Below, piece after piece: positions 21,784-33,305 of a stretch of DNA of 64,000 nt. Under the pieces are notes generated by a model that searched no databases, had not been told where the DNA came from, and saw only the letters and a list, made by a program, of their open reading frames with translations. This stretch comes from Diphasiastrum complanatum (taxonomy: Eukaryota; Streptophyta; Lycopodiopsida; Lycopodiales; Lycopodiaceae), in NCBI GenBank assembly GCA_029204225.1, contig CM055102.1:41689229-41753228 (forward strand), given 5' to 3'. A program made the position numbers and the translations under genes. Each line of letters starts with the position of its first letter. Position 1 is the stretch's first letter.

Positions 21784-23356
21784 TTTTGTTGTTAACAATC
21801 ATGAAACACCATTCCATATGGAAGTACCAAAGGTCCCACAGACAGGTGTGCTCACCAATTTACTGTTTAGCCACATGAACTTATCTCTTGGTGAGTTACT
21901 GTGGATTGTACCTCAAGCCAAGAGCATCCTAGCTGAACGGGCCAAAGTGGAATCAGAAATAGCAGCGAAAGAGCCCTTACACTGTGCGGGCTACGAAGGA
22001 ATGAGCAATGTCCTCCATATCGGGACAGTGTGAGAAAGTGAAGAACACAACATCACCCTGCCTATCAAGCATAAGAGATTCGAGGACGAAGCAAGAGTGG
22101 CAGATAGAGGATCGAGTGTAAATTTGATCTCCACTACCTTGTATGATGGTAAAATTAACAGGAATATAGTTTGTAATTACTTTTGTGGTGATGGACATAC
22201 CAGAATCTCCTTCTGCATACTGCATTTTATTAGGAAGACCTGGGTTGAGGATCGCACAAGTGGTCACAACTGGGGAACTGGAAAACTCACCTTCAAAACA
22301 GAGAGCATGCTATAAAGGTTGATCCAACCACATGGGCAATGAAACCAATTACACCAAAAGTTGATGATGGATCGTCCACCACTAATCACACAATTGATCA
22401 CCCAAGACAAGCCAATGGGAGTTTATTACGACTCTGAAACGGATATCATGAAATGGACGGACGCATTGGCAATTGTTGATTGTATGGCTGGGCATGCTTG
22501 TCAATCGGATTCAGATCCAGAACCTAGCACATCCTCACCCAAGTGCTATACCTTAGACACATGCCAATCACCTTCGGGGTGAATATGATCAATGTACCAT
22601 GGTTGAAGCTATTGAGAACCCTGTGGATGATGATTTAGTCCCTTGGCAACATGATTTTACCTACAACAAGGAGAGTGAGTTGACTGATGAGCAAGTCCTG
22701 CAACATATGGACCCAGATCGCTATGGAATGAAAAAAGTACCAGCTCAGCCACCTCAGAGATTGCCTATGGTAAAAGTTCCAAGGTGGATCCTCCAAAGGC
22801 GCCAACAACTAAGAAGAACCAGATGAAACAATGCTACAGTTAGGTGATCCAATGGAGTGATCTATCGGAAGAAGCAATAGTCATGGTGGATATTGATATT
22901 CGTAATCATGAAGCAAATATCACACCAGTTCCTAAGAAGGACAACAAGGATGAGCCCAACTACATGGGTAGGAGAGAAAAAAAGAAAGTGTTGGACTCCT
23001 TGAAGTCGGTCCGAATGGACTCAGACGCAGCGTCATTAGCCTCACAAATGACTAATAATCCAAAGATTACAAGTTGCGCTAAGATCAATATGCTGAAGGA
23101 GGAATCCCACCGAACGCTAGTTCACAAGATGTCAGAAACCTTCAAGAACTATACCTTGGACAACGTGGTATTCATGATGCCGCAAGCACAAAGGGAACCT
23201 GACCAAAATCAGAAACCAGTGGAACAAATCTTTGAAGGACCTGTGCAAAGACAGCCTATGAATTTAGCTAAGCCAGGTGAAAAAGAGAAAATTGTGCATG
23301 TGGGAGAACTATATCGATTTGTTACTGTTCTACATCTTTGCATTCTTGTTGAATGA
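21784..23356 (+). pseudogene. Unrecognised retroelement-like coding remnant
   Basis: A series of plus-strand open frames (21770-22033, 22097-22315, 22361-22582, 22599-22826, 22844-23356) join end to end with short gaps, as expected from one long decayed protein. The stretch ADRGSSVNLIS resembles the active-site region of a retropepsin (D.GSSVN), with Arg at a position that is usually Gly. The last segment (170 codons) is rich in Lys, Glu and Pro and has no motif I recognise. It may be the gag-protease part of a divergent gypsy element. No reverse transcriptase is adjacent to support this, so it is a guess. Confidence 0.35.
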
Positions 23357-23654
23357 AATTAACTCTCACTCCTCTTATGCAAACATCATTATAAGAAAAT
23401 GTATGGCTGTCTTTGATGCCTAAGTTATTTCTACATTCTCTTCATATTAGGCTATCAGCATTAGAGGATTGCATGGCTATCTTAGATGCCTAATCGTTTC
23501 TGCAATCTTTCTTTCATGGCAGTCTAGGACTCCTACACTGATAATCTTATTCAACAGAAAAGAACAGCTCACAATCTTCGTTCTCTAAGTGATCCGAGAT
23601 CCTTTAATAAGAATTCTGTTTTACCAGTAGGCATCAACATCTACGCTAGCAGAT
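23357..23654 (+). repeat. Copia-E LTR, 5' end uncertain
   Basis: AT-rich DNA lies before a primer-binding site and copia gag. It contains two imperfect copies of a unit like TGGCTGTCTTTGATGCCTAA, at about 23400 and 23478, separated by about 75 bp. There is no second LTR, so its left edge cannot be set. Confidence 0.5.
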
Positions 23655-23666
23655 TGGTATCAGATC
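23655..23666 (+). promoter_or_regulatory. Copia-E primer-binding site (one mismatch)
   Basis: TGGTATCAGATC differs from the other sites by one base (G to T at position 11). It lies about 110 bp before the gag ATG. Confidence 0.7.
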
Positions 23667-23776
23667 CCTGGTTTATTGGATTACTAGAGTCTAGGATTCA
23701 TAATAGAACTTAATATGTTCTTGTTCTATAGAGCTAGTTCATTCGGTTTGTGTTCTATCTCTGCTACTCGATTACA

Positions 23777-24560
23777 ATGGAAGGTTCAATCTCAGAGATC
23801 CGTCTGATCAACAAGTTCAACGAAGATGACTTCCACATGTGGAAGTTCAAGATGAGGATGATCTTAATTGAGAACGAGCTTTGGGAATATGTAAATGGTT
23901 CAATAGCCAAACCGACAGAACCTAAACTGCTTCCATCATGGGAAGCAAAGGATGGCAAAGCACTTGCCATTGTATCCTTGAATCTAAAAGACAGCCATAT
24001 TGCTCATGTATCAAATAGCACCACCTCCAAAGAAATATGAGACATCCTTACAAGTATTTACAAGACTTCAGATGTATTGACTTGTCTCTTTTTGAGGAAG
24101 AAGTCCTTACACTCAAGATGAATGAAGGCACCTCAGTCAGTGATCACCTGAACGAGTTGCTGAATCAACTTGCTACCATAGGTTCTCCTATTTCAGAAGA
24201 AGACTCAACAATGTCTCTTCTCGCCAGTCTTTCATCCTCCTATGACAACCTAATATTACTTTTGTGCAATACTCCTGCGCTATCTCTCCAGAAGTTGGCA
24301 GCAAGTCCTTTGTAGGAAGAAGTCAGGAGAAAAGGCTTATCCACAATGAGTACCAAGTCAATGTCATTATACTCAAATAAGCATCAGTCCAAGAAGATGA
24401 ATTTCAAGAAAGAAGACAAAGGCAGAGCAGCCAAATTCAATGCCAACAACAACAACATCACAGACAATAACAATCGTCCAAGACCAAACTCTTTTGCAGA
24501 TATGGCAAAAGATAAAACCATGACATTAAGGATTATCGCATCCTCAAGAACAATGAAATG
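23777..24560 (+). pseudogene. Copia-E gag (frameshifted)
   Basis: The ATG at 23777 gives MEGSISEIRLINKFNEDDFH followed by MWKFKMRMILIENELWEYVNG, the classic copia gag opening with an N..N.-W core. A stop (TGA at 24038, where EIW is expected) and frame changes follow. The second segment (24037-24315) has LTLKMNEGTSVSDHLNELL. The zinc-knuckle region is not readable, only a Lys- and Asn-rich stretch. Confidence 0.8.
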
Positions 24561-25100
24561 AGGAAGAAGATGCACCAGATCCAAGATGGAGGTTTTGACG
24601 CTGTCAAAGATTTCCAAGAGGATGACAAGGCACTGATGGTACAAGACCAACCAAGTAGAGATGCCTGTCAATGGTATCTTGATTCAGGTGCTTCACAACA
24701 CATGACACCATGTAAGAACATTTTTTCTAATCTCACAACAACGGACTCAAAGTACATTTTCTTTGGCGACTCAAGCTCCCACAAAGGTCAAAGTCCAAGG
24801 AACTGTCTGACTCTAGTTCCCTGACGACATCATTGTAAATGGTGTACTTTACAAATCCAATTTAACAAAGAACTTATTGTCTATTAGCAAGATCACTGAT
24901 CAAGGCTTTAAAGCTTTGTTTACTGCTAGTCGATGTACTATTTTTGATGGAAATCCTAATGAAATCCTCTATGCACACAAAGAAGGAAATTCGTATATCT
25001 TGAGTCATGATTATGCACTTACTGTGAGTAACTCTGATGCTCATGTTTGGCATCAAAGACTAGGTCACATGAACATGCGGTCAATCTTGTATATGCATCA
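24561..25100 (+). pseudogene. Copia-E protease and pre-integrase, truncated
   Basis: CQWYLDSGASQHMTPCKNIF (24666-24725) is the copia protease active site. After a frame change NLLSISKITDQGFKALF and VWHQRLGHMNMRS mark the protease C-end and the start of the pre-integrase zinc motif. The element ends abruptly near 25085 in a purine-rich run. Integrase and polymerase are absent. Confidence 0.8.
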
Positions 25101-25135
25101 TAGAGAGAGGGAGAGAAACGAGACTTGAGAAAGGT

Positions 25136-26179
25136 GTCGTATGTTAGAAACGAAAACTTAGCTCAAAGGGGTAAGACGAACACGAACGAGAAACGAAACA
25201 CAAACGCGAAACGAAACACAAACGAGAAACAAAACACGAATGAGAAATGAACTCGAATAGAAAGTATTAGTGCATAGCGAAATGAGCTATACGACTCTCT
25301 CCGTAAACATGAATACGCCTATCAAAATGAATAGAACTTTAGTGATGGAAATCACGGTCATTCTGGATTACACAGCCAAACATAATAAATGAAGCGCCAG
25401 AAGAATAATTTGTCGCGAATAGAAAAAAAAATTATGTGTCGCGAATGATTTGCAAAGAGCTAGACAGTGCTCGACTGATAATTAGTCGCCAAACATTCGC
25501 GAAAGACAAGACTAAATGTTAGTCATCTATTACCAGAAAGAGCAACTAGAAAGATCAGACAGAATGAATAATAAACATAGCAATATTAACATAGATCTGA
25601 ACGCAGAACAAAGAACTGTATCAGATTAAGTATATCAAGTATACATGCCAATAAAGCGGTAGAGCACAAGACAATAGTGGACGAAACCGCGTGCCCTACG
25701 AAGCTTATTCAATCTGTAAAGGAATGAAACCTTGTATCTGGCAATAAAAAATCAATGCACAAGGCATCTACATTGTCTATCTAGCTGATAAGCTTCTGAT
25801 GCTAATTTACATACACTCTCATCTGCTCATCTTTAGTCAAGACTCAATCATCCAAAACTCGACCTCTTTGGTATTTTCTCTGATTTTCTCTCTGTATATA
25901 TATATACATAATGTTACAGGTGTGCAGATGAAGAAAGTACAGGGTGGATGTGCTGTCTCTGAGATTGTGGGTGCTGTGATCGTTGTCCAGTCTGTTAGCG
26001 CAGCTGCATGTGGTGAGCGTGAAGAGGGTGTGACATCAGCCTTTGCTTTTCGTCCTTTCATTGCCTGTGAGAATTTGCATGTTAATATGCAGATTGCACA
26101 ACAACGCGAGTAAATATGCAGCATGCATGGAGGCAGATTAAAGATGGGATTTGGGAGAGTAGAGGAAACAAATTCAACA
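25136..26179 (-). repeat. LTR of a minus-strand copia fragment
   Basis: In element orientation it starts TGTTGAATTTGTTTCC right after a purine tract (AAGGAGGGG) and, if it ends at TGTCG on the plus strand at 25136, is about 1.04 kb. A TATATATATATA run near 25892 could be the promoter. The far end holds 19-20 bp imperfect tandem repeats of the form ACGAGAAACGAAACACAAAC (25185-25255) and several TCGCGAA motifs (25410-25500). Confidence 0.6.
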
Positions 26180-26182
26180 CCC

Positions 26183-26372
26183 CTCCTTAATCTGGATCCG
26201 TAAATGCCTTGATCTTCAGACTAAGCAATGCACAAAATTTGTTGTGTGCATTAACACTGACTGCTTTCATGAATATGTCTACAATCATGTCATGCGTTCT
26301 GCAGTACGTTAAGCTTACTTCCTTGTTGAGAACTTCGGGCTTTCTTTTTGCACCTGTAACAATGTCATACAA
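26183..26372 (-). pseudogene. Copia RNase H C-terminal tail
   Basis: The minus strand reads LTYCRTHDMIVDIFMKAVSV and ends at a stop just before the polypurine tract. This matches the conserved copia pol end (..D..TK.L....F). Only about 60 codons remain; the rest was lost at the boundary with the next region near 26375. Confidence 0.75.
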
Positions 26373-26399
26373 TTCTTTAAGACTTTTTTTTTATATGAT

Positions 26400-27240
26400 C
26401 ACACCTATTTTCCTGATAAAAATGGTTTCGTTGGTAGATTAGAGCCATATCCTCTACCAGATTTTTCGAGTGAGGAATGAATTTCTCTTGATGCAGCAAT
26501 TTCAGAAATTTTTTGATTAAGGCTATATGTTGATATTCAGAGTATATTAAAATGTAGCACTAGATCAAAGAATAATAGATTAAGTTGGTATCTACCTTTT
26601 ACAATTTTTGTTGATTTTTTTTCCAAATGCAATGTTCGGAGAACGAAAACAATGTTTATTTGTAAGGACTTGAGTGCTGATATATTTGCCGAGTTGTTGG
26701 ATGATGGTTGGGATACAAAACAAAATTAGCGAGTTGAGTGTAGAGTATGTTACTCATCCATGACATTTAGATATCACATCGAAAAACAAATGCTCACTTT
26801 GCTGTTGTATTATAGAAGATGGATTAAATGCAAAAATGTTTGGAAGCCACTTGATCAAAATTTTGGTACAAACCCTCAAGAGCAACTTCAGATAACAGTG
26901 AAAAGAAATGACAACATTCTTGCAATGGTTGAGGTCGAGGAAGATTGGTGTCTCAATCACATTCGATTAGAACTAGACATGTTGCAATTCGATCTACCTC
27001 AGTACTATCAATTTCTATTGAATGTTGTAAAGGTACGTTATGCCATATAAAAATGTTTCTTTTTTTCTATTTCTAAGTGAATCAGTTTCATAAAATATAT
27101 TAACTAAAACAATTTCTCTTATGCAGGTTAGAGTAAGGCAGAAAGAGCATATAAAATGCAAAGACATTGGAACATCCATCGAAATTGAAGATCCAGATTA
27201 TGGCCTATGGAATTTTGTATTATGTAATACAATTTTTTGT
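26400..27240 (+). pseudogene. Unknown intron-bearing gene remnant
   Basis: A plus-strand frame at 26600-27032 reads MFICKDLSADIFAELLDDGW, a stop (TAG at 26728), then CRVCYSSMTFRYHIEKQMLT and AMVEVEEDWCLNHIRLELDM. A phase-0 intron fits at 27033-27126 (GTACGT...ATGCAG), and the frame continues VRVRQKEHIKCKDIGTSIEI. Upstream, NGFVGRLEPYPLPDF may be part of the same protein. I do not recognise the family. The intron and coherent frame suggest a real gene of the surrounding cluster, now broken. Confidence 0.5.
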
Positions 27241-27895
27241 ATACATCATTTTTGAAAATATATGAACCACTTTTTCTATGAGGCTCTTTCATTTCTATGA
27301 TCTCCATTTCCATGGTGCAAAATACCATGTAATTACAACTGGATAATATGAGTTTTCGATAACAAGATTCATTGTCTCCTGCAGGAAATGCACTATCTCC
27401 ATTGGGGAGATGTTCCATCACTTGAACTCTAGTGATCACTACAATCGACGCTTGCCCTTGTTGATGTCTCGTATATATCGGTTGTATTTTTGGTCTTCAT
27501 TGCCTTGGTCTGTATTGTCCTTGTCTTGGCATATTTGGATATGTTCAGAAGATGAACTGATAAAAGCTTTGCTGCAACAAATCTAAGTTTGTCGCATGTT
27601 TGGACTGGTTGTGGCAGAGGTTCCATTAGATCATCTTTCTGAATTTATTTAAAAAAAACCAAGGTAAAGGCAAGGCAGACCAAGGCTACAAACTTGTCGA
27701 AAAATCATAGAAATTGTGTAATAGAGTTCATCTTTAAACAAACTGGATTACACACACCCTCATCATTGACGTACAAGGACAATACATATAAGCTCCAATG
27801 CTCACTGCAATCAGAAACAATAAATTTATGAGAATAAATGTGAAATCAAAATTCATATGAAAAATTCAATATAATAAAATCTGAAAAAAAGACAC

Positions 27896-28944
27896 TTACT
27901 TTGTTATGTATGACAGCACGAGAATTGGAGTCCCCAGTCTGACGCATTGGAGCATATCATCGTGCAGACTTTTGAAATCAGGAAAATCAAAAGCAGCCAT
28001 GAATTGAAGGGGAAACAATGCAACATCTATAAACAATGGAGTATGGAAAAACTCCATCCAGTATTGAATTGCCCCACCTCCTACATTGTCCCCTAGTATT
28101 TTATCCTTACTTTCTAATTCACTTGTATCTAATCTAGAAAGGGGGAGACTAGCATTGGTTTTCGGCATCCTAAAACTATATCGAGGACCTAAACCATTAA
28201 GATACGTGTTTAACAATTGATCATACTATACATATTGAGGAGTATTTACAAAGGTAAGTGCAGGGGGTGACCGAAGTAATACATATAAACCACAAAAAGA
28301 ATTGTCATTCAAAATTGATTCTACCTTTACACTAATAAAATCATCTAAATCGTTTCCAAGAACAAGAGGAGGGGAACTAATATTTATGGAGTTAGGAGGA
28401 GGAGGAGATGTAGGAGGTGGAGATTTATTAGGAGAGCAAGATTTAGCAGGAGAAGAATGAGACTTAGGAGGAGAATTAGGAGGAGAATGCCTAGGAGAAA
28501 TAATAGTATTCAGAGGAAATGGCTTGGAAAAATCCCTCGCTTTATTTGGAGGATCAAGAGACCTCCTCTTCTTTGAAACACTCCCGTTCTGTATACGAAT
28601 AATAAGCCAGTTGGTTGAGATTGCTTTCGTTTTCTCCTCTCTGAATCTTGTTTTTGAGAAGAGGAGGGAGCAAGTCTAAAGTATTCTGCAAACTTGTCAT
28701 ATGTGTCCCGAAGCCTGAACACAATGTTAAAATCCTTGGGCATGACGGTCACCCTCTTGGCATGGACGACGACAACAATAGTATTCGAAAAAAATTTCAT
28801 ATTCCTGTTTTGGATATAGATAATTTTTGTTTCGTTCATTTTCAGGACCTTGTACATTCCCAACCATCCTCTAAACATAAACACAATAGAAAGTACTCTA
28901 ACCTGCATGACCATTTGAAAAGAAATATATATTACGATATCCAC
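27896..28944 (-). pseudogene. Histone-H3-like motif protein with Pro-rich linker (broken)
   Basis: The frame at 28510-28944 contains HAKRVTVMPKD (28732-28764). It differs at one position from the HAKRVTIMPKD loop-2/helix-3 segment of histone H3, and an R.R follows where H3 has RRIR. The preceding FFSNT resembles FEDTN of H3. A basic stretch ERRKRKQ follows, then a frame change near 28610. The next frame has KKRRSLDPPNK, a linker of SPP and PPT repeats (about 28385-28500) and a C-terminal block ending VLSYITK at 27896, with one stop between. The rest of the H3 fold is not visible. It could be a chromatin-targeting accessory protein of a transposon or a captured histone fragment; function unknown. 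Confidence 0.45.
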
Positions 28945-28974
28945 AAAAGAATATGTCGTCTTCTAATCAAATGA

Positions 28975-30178
28975 ATGGTTTTTGTCTTCTACATATCTAC
29001 TGAAATTTCAGATGATGAGTCTGTTGAATCTTCAACTATTCCATTGATCGAAGCATTTGCACCTGCTCCAATTGTTGTAAATGATGCAGATACTGATATA
29101 GGGGTTGAAGCTGAAGCATCTATGGCTTCAGACTATCAAAAAAACTCTCCCTTGTTCTATAATCCTATCTGATTTTCTTCCATCTACATCTCCTGTTAAT
29201 CAATTAACGCTACTTGATGTTCTTTTATATTTTTTAAATAATGATTGTTATATTTCATTTAATGATATAGAAGATGTATTGAATTTGAGAGAGGATGAAA
29301 TCCTCTCAATTTTTGCGCAAAATTTATCAGAATTTTTTGAAAATTGTTGATTACTCATATGATGACCTTGAAAGTGAGATAGATTATGATAAAGATGACA
29401 ATTGGAAATCTGACAATGAGGCCTTGGAGGCCATGATTGAAAAAACTAAAGCCTATGAAAAAACTTTGCATACAGAGGAGGAATTTTTGGAATTTCAAAA
29501 AAGATATCCCCCTAGGGCTAGATATATCCTCTCTGAAAATGTAGAGGTCATTGGAGGACATGACATTAGCATAGCAAACGTCATTGATTACGATGATTAT
29601 GATCTGGTAAGTAGATATTATATTGGTATTGATATTGTTCAGTTTTCTTATTTCTTATTGTAATTGATATTGTTCAGTTTTCTTGTTGAGTTTGTAGTGT
29701 TATGTATCATTCTAAATTTATTTTCTTTTCTCGTTTACAAGATGCTATTGAAATAGATGCCTTTGGTATGAGACATGGAGCCGTCCGAGGTGTATCAGCT
29801 AGGAGAAAAGATGTTTCTCTATCTCATTATTTGAAAAATTTTCAAAATAATGAGATTTGTATATATCATTCATCTTATAATCCATTTGCAACCACTGTCA
29901 TTATGGCCATCAAATCATTATCAGTTTGTTCAGGAGGCCATAAGTACACGGGAGGAACATATAAAATAATTTGTGTGAAGAGAGATTTGGCTATTAAGAT
30001 ATTGGGTTATACTCCCAATGAGACTACAAGAAGATCATCTACAATGGTCCTTTATTCGGGTTACATTGATATGAGCAAGAGAAAAAATTTAGAATTTTTG
30101 GATCCATATGAAAGGAGATTATTCCTTCATGACAATACCATCCATCTGAATCTTGAAGAGAATGATGATAATAATTAA
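28975..30178 (+). pseudogene. Unknown acidic protein gene of the transposon-like cluster
   Basis: Four overlapping plus-strand frames (28975-29172, 29105-29350, 29295-29663, 29702-30178) seem to form one decayed gene. The N-terminal half is acidic (ISDDESVESS, DDLESEIDYDKDDNWKSDNE). The last 158 codons are better conserved and end at a TAA: DAFGMRHGAVRGVSARRKDV, CSGGHKYTGGTYKIICVKRD, TRRSSTMVLYSGYIDMSKRK. A GTAAGT donor at 29608 with an AG near 29741 could be an intron, but the phases do not match without an indel. I do not recognise the family. Its 3' end almost touches the convergent transposase gene (30207). Confidence 0.45.
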
Positions 30179-30206
30179 ATAATTTTTATAATAGATTTTT
30201 GATATA

Positions 30207-31760
30207 TTACAAGGATCTCTCTTTTGTAATGAAATTGAATGCCTTTCGAAATATCGTAATACTTGACGAGTTTTTAGCTTGATATTTAAATTGTGCTCTT
30301 CTGTAAAACCACTGAAAAAGTTGAACTAAATATTTATTTCTTGAATTGTGTCCTCCATGATTTGCTGCTCTATGAAATGCTCCCCTTGCTTGCCAATGAG
30401 ATTTTTCCATGCCTTGTGATGACCAGATACTTAAGCTCCCATAGTCCTTTGCAAAATAAGTTGCATGATGAAGAAGGATGTGCTGCAAACAATAGTTTTG
30501 ATTAGTTACATCAGTAGAAAAAAATATAAGCCTGAATTAGAAAATTACCAGATAATGATATCGATTAGCACCATATAATGAGTAATGTTGTCTTTTCCCC
30601 AACAATCATGTACAAATTTTACAAATGTGGTGCAATGATTTTGCAAAGTCCTCATATCTTCTGATGATAGATTTTCTTTCCTGATAACACCTATGAGTTT
30701 GTCTAAATTGGTCCACACTTGTCCCTTTTCCACTCAATTACTTCCAGTGTTCGTGTGGCTTGAACAATTTCTCTCCATATTTCGTATCTGACACTTGATT
30801 CTTTGCATGCGTGATTGGATAAGAATCTTCTTGCTTTAGCACCTCCAATTGATGGCTTATTAGGAACGTTTCCTTTTTTCCCGGAGAATCTGTCACTTTT
30901 TTCAGTCGTGACATTCCCTTTATGTAGTCTTACATTTGACATAACTATTTCCAACCTCCTAATTGCTGCTTTAGCCACTGACTTTGGTTTATGATTCCAT
31001 GCTAGTAGAATATGCAGGTAAATTAGTTTTTCAATAATACAAACCTCGGCATGCAATGTGCATATGTGAACATATTTTAATGGAATTGGCAAAACACTTT
31101 TTATAGATGGATCTTCAGCTTCTCGTGTTGGGCCAGTGTTTGTTGATCATCCCAAATTCATATTGTAGCAATCCTTCATGCAATAAAGACATGGATGCTT
31201 TGATGTTGTCTCATGAGAGACATTATACATACATTTTAATGTTTTCAAATCCTTTGCAAGGTGCCATTGAATTTGAAAACTTCCATGGTTTTCGATTGTA
31301 AATTTCTCACCCTCCAAATGTCTCTTTATAATCTCGCCATAATTTGTTCTTGAAAATATCCATGATAGTATTTTATGGTCCTCTTTCAAGACCTGTAGAG
31401 AAACAAGTAATGCATGACATGTCAATAAAATCTGACAAGGTATGAATTGTTAATATAGATATTCTAAATGAAAATTGAAATATATACCTAGAATGCTGCC
31501 AACCACCATATGTGATTTTTTGATTGAACACTAAACGTTCGATCATCTATATCTGAAATTTTTTTCATCAAAGTGACACTCACACGTTCCAACTTCTGAC
31601 CCTTGATGATTTCAGATTCATCCAATTTCATAACAATAATGATCTTTCCAGTTACTTGATGTTCGTCTAGTTTATAGAATCAAATAATGTATTTTAGAGC
31701 ATTTTCAATATGGGGCCTGACAAATTGCGAGTAAATATATGTGAGTTATGCAAGTTTTAT
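30207..31760 (-). pseudogene. Putative DNA-transposon transposase with introns (broken)
   Basis: Read on the minus strand: KLDEHQVTGKIIIVMKLDES and SVQSKNHIWWLAAF, an intron (31393-31487, GTATAT...CTACAG), then LKEDHKILSWIFSRTNYGEI, KDLKTLKCMYNVSHETT and a zinc-like HPCLYCMKDC. Further on come a Lys-rich segment, NITHYM, a frame change, and YHYL. A clean phase-0 66-bp intron (30483-30548) follows, then HILLHHATYF and YGSLSIWSSQGMEKSHWQAR. The last block resembles plant and animal proteins that I associate with uncharacterised DDE/RNase-H-fold transposases, perhaps KDZ-like; this is from memory of the pattern and unverified. One exon ends in TAG at the splice site. Confidence 0.5.
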
Positions 31761-32020
31761 TTCATTGGATTTTTAGATAGCCATAATCAAAGAATAACAA
31801 AAGAAAATAAAATAGTAACAAAATAGCAACGCACAATTCATGGCATTCCACAGTCACATTTGTAGCAGACTCCCTAGACAATTCCGTTGAATATGTTAAC
31901 TGGACATATTTGAAATATTTTGGACTGATTACAAACCATATCAAAATAGAAGTCCACATCGAACACAATAGACATAAAAGAAACAATTCATTTTCGAACA
32001 ACTAGGTCTACCTCTACAAT
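31761..32020. other. Spacer between two DNA-transposon regions
   Basis: AT-rich. A minus-strand frame (31762-32001) contains FKYVQLTYSTELSRESATNV, which might be the upstream exon of the transposase at 30207-31760, but I cannot confirm it. I see no terminal inverted repeats here. Confidence 0.3.
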
Positions 32021-33106
32021 AGCCTAAGACAAACCCTTTGAGGGCAAAGCGAATATATGAAAAAGATCTTGCAAGCTAATGATGGGTTGATGGATGAACA
32101 TATTTTCATTGACATCTAGCCCCTTGACATGTAACTAGACAAAATACATATGCTTGCAAGGTATGTACTTTTTCATGGACATATTTCTAGAGAAATCTAC
32201 ACATGTGCATGATGGCTCATTTGAAATTGTGACCTGGTAAATTGCACCTGTTTTACGACTTTCAAAACTCTCAATGATATATAACTCCTTGTGTTATGAA
32301 GGGACTTTGATTATCTCATGTACATGCCCTTTCAATGACAATCCCCTTTTCATTCTATCTTTAGCAGATTTTGACACACCTGATCTTTGTCTCATATTTC
32401 CACGTTCTGATGTTGGATTGGTGGTGAAGTTCATGTTAGCACTAGCACTACCCACATTGGAAGCTACATGCTGCTGTGAAATATTGTGGGAGCATGAACT
32501 AGTTGTCTCTAGAATATAGCCCCCTTGGTTCAATTCATCCACTTCAGATTGCATAAGGCTTGTTCCCTGTTGCATGTACCAAATACCGTTGTTCATTGTA
32601 GGTGACATAGTGACATTGGGATTGACTTTCCAAGTACAAGTTATATCACTAGCACAAAACCACATGAATTGATTTGTGTATCCATTTTGATGTTTTCTTG
32701 TCCCAAAAAAACTAGGTGCCATTCTTGATTTGATCAACTTGTTGCAGCGTCCTCTGTCGGCAGCCTTCATACCTCAACACTTGATTTTGCTACCGGTTCT
32801 TAGACAACGAATAGCCCACCAGCTGTTGTTTAGTTGTGTTTCTCGTATATCTTTGCAAAGTTGTAGACTAGTTTGGCCTGTCATGTTTGGAGGTGTATTT
32901 GAAAATCCTGATTGATTGCAATCTGGAAGATTGGATTTATTTTTTCGAGAAACCTTTTGCACGTATTCTATATCTGGATGATGAGACACGTTCTCATTAT
33001 CAACATTCCATTGGTGTGCTGGTCTTTTGCGTCTGACAGTTTGAACTGGTTTTGAAATGTCGGACCTTGACCAATGTATTGGCCTGACAAGAAAGACTTC
33101 TCTCAT
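32021..33106 (-). pseudogene. MULE transposase C-terminal part with SWIM zinc finger
   Basis: At 32150-32209 the minus strand reads CTCVDFSRNMSMKKYIPCKH, a SWIM finger (CXC..CXH) with surrounding TISNEPS and MYFV, typical of Mutator-like and FAR1-type transposases. Upstream frames (32294-32770 and 32774-33106) hold Ser- and Asn-rich sequence and MREVFLVRPIHWSR. A TAG follows the finger by five codons, and the sequence after it (LHVKGLDVNENMFIHQPIIS) continues in frame. SWIM fingers probably bind DNA or protein partners. Confidence 0.72.
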
Positions 33107-33305
33107 GCACTCTGCAATATTGCATTAGGCAAATCTCCCACTGCAGCTTCATAAATTGTCAGTTTAGAATTGTAGTTGTCCACTCTTTGCCAAACACTAT
33201 GGACCACCTCAGACAGATTTGTCGTTAGCACCTCTGCCTCATCACCATGATCCATCATCTATGGCATATAGAATTGTTAATTACACATATCACAGGAATC
33301 CAATT

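Noticed and set aside
25185-25255. CRISPR-like direct repeats
   Set aside because: The units are contiguous 19-20 bp tandem copies without spacers, inside an LTR, in a plant-type genome.
26760-27230. Specific assignment of the unknown gene to a kinesin or ubiquitin-like family
   Set aside because: The resemblance was a vague memory; no motif in the sequence is decisive.
27128-27626. Minus-strand open frames of 65-103 codons
   Set aside because: They lie opposite an exon and intron of the plus-strand gene or in AT-rich DNA and show no motif.
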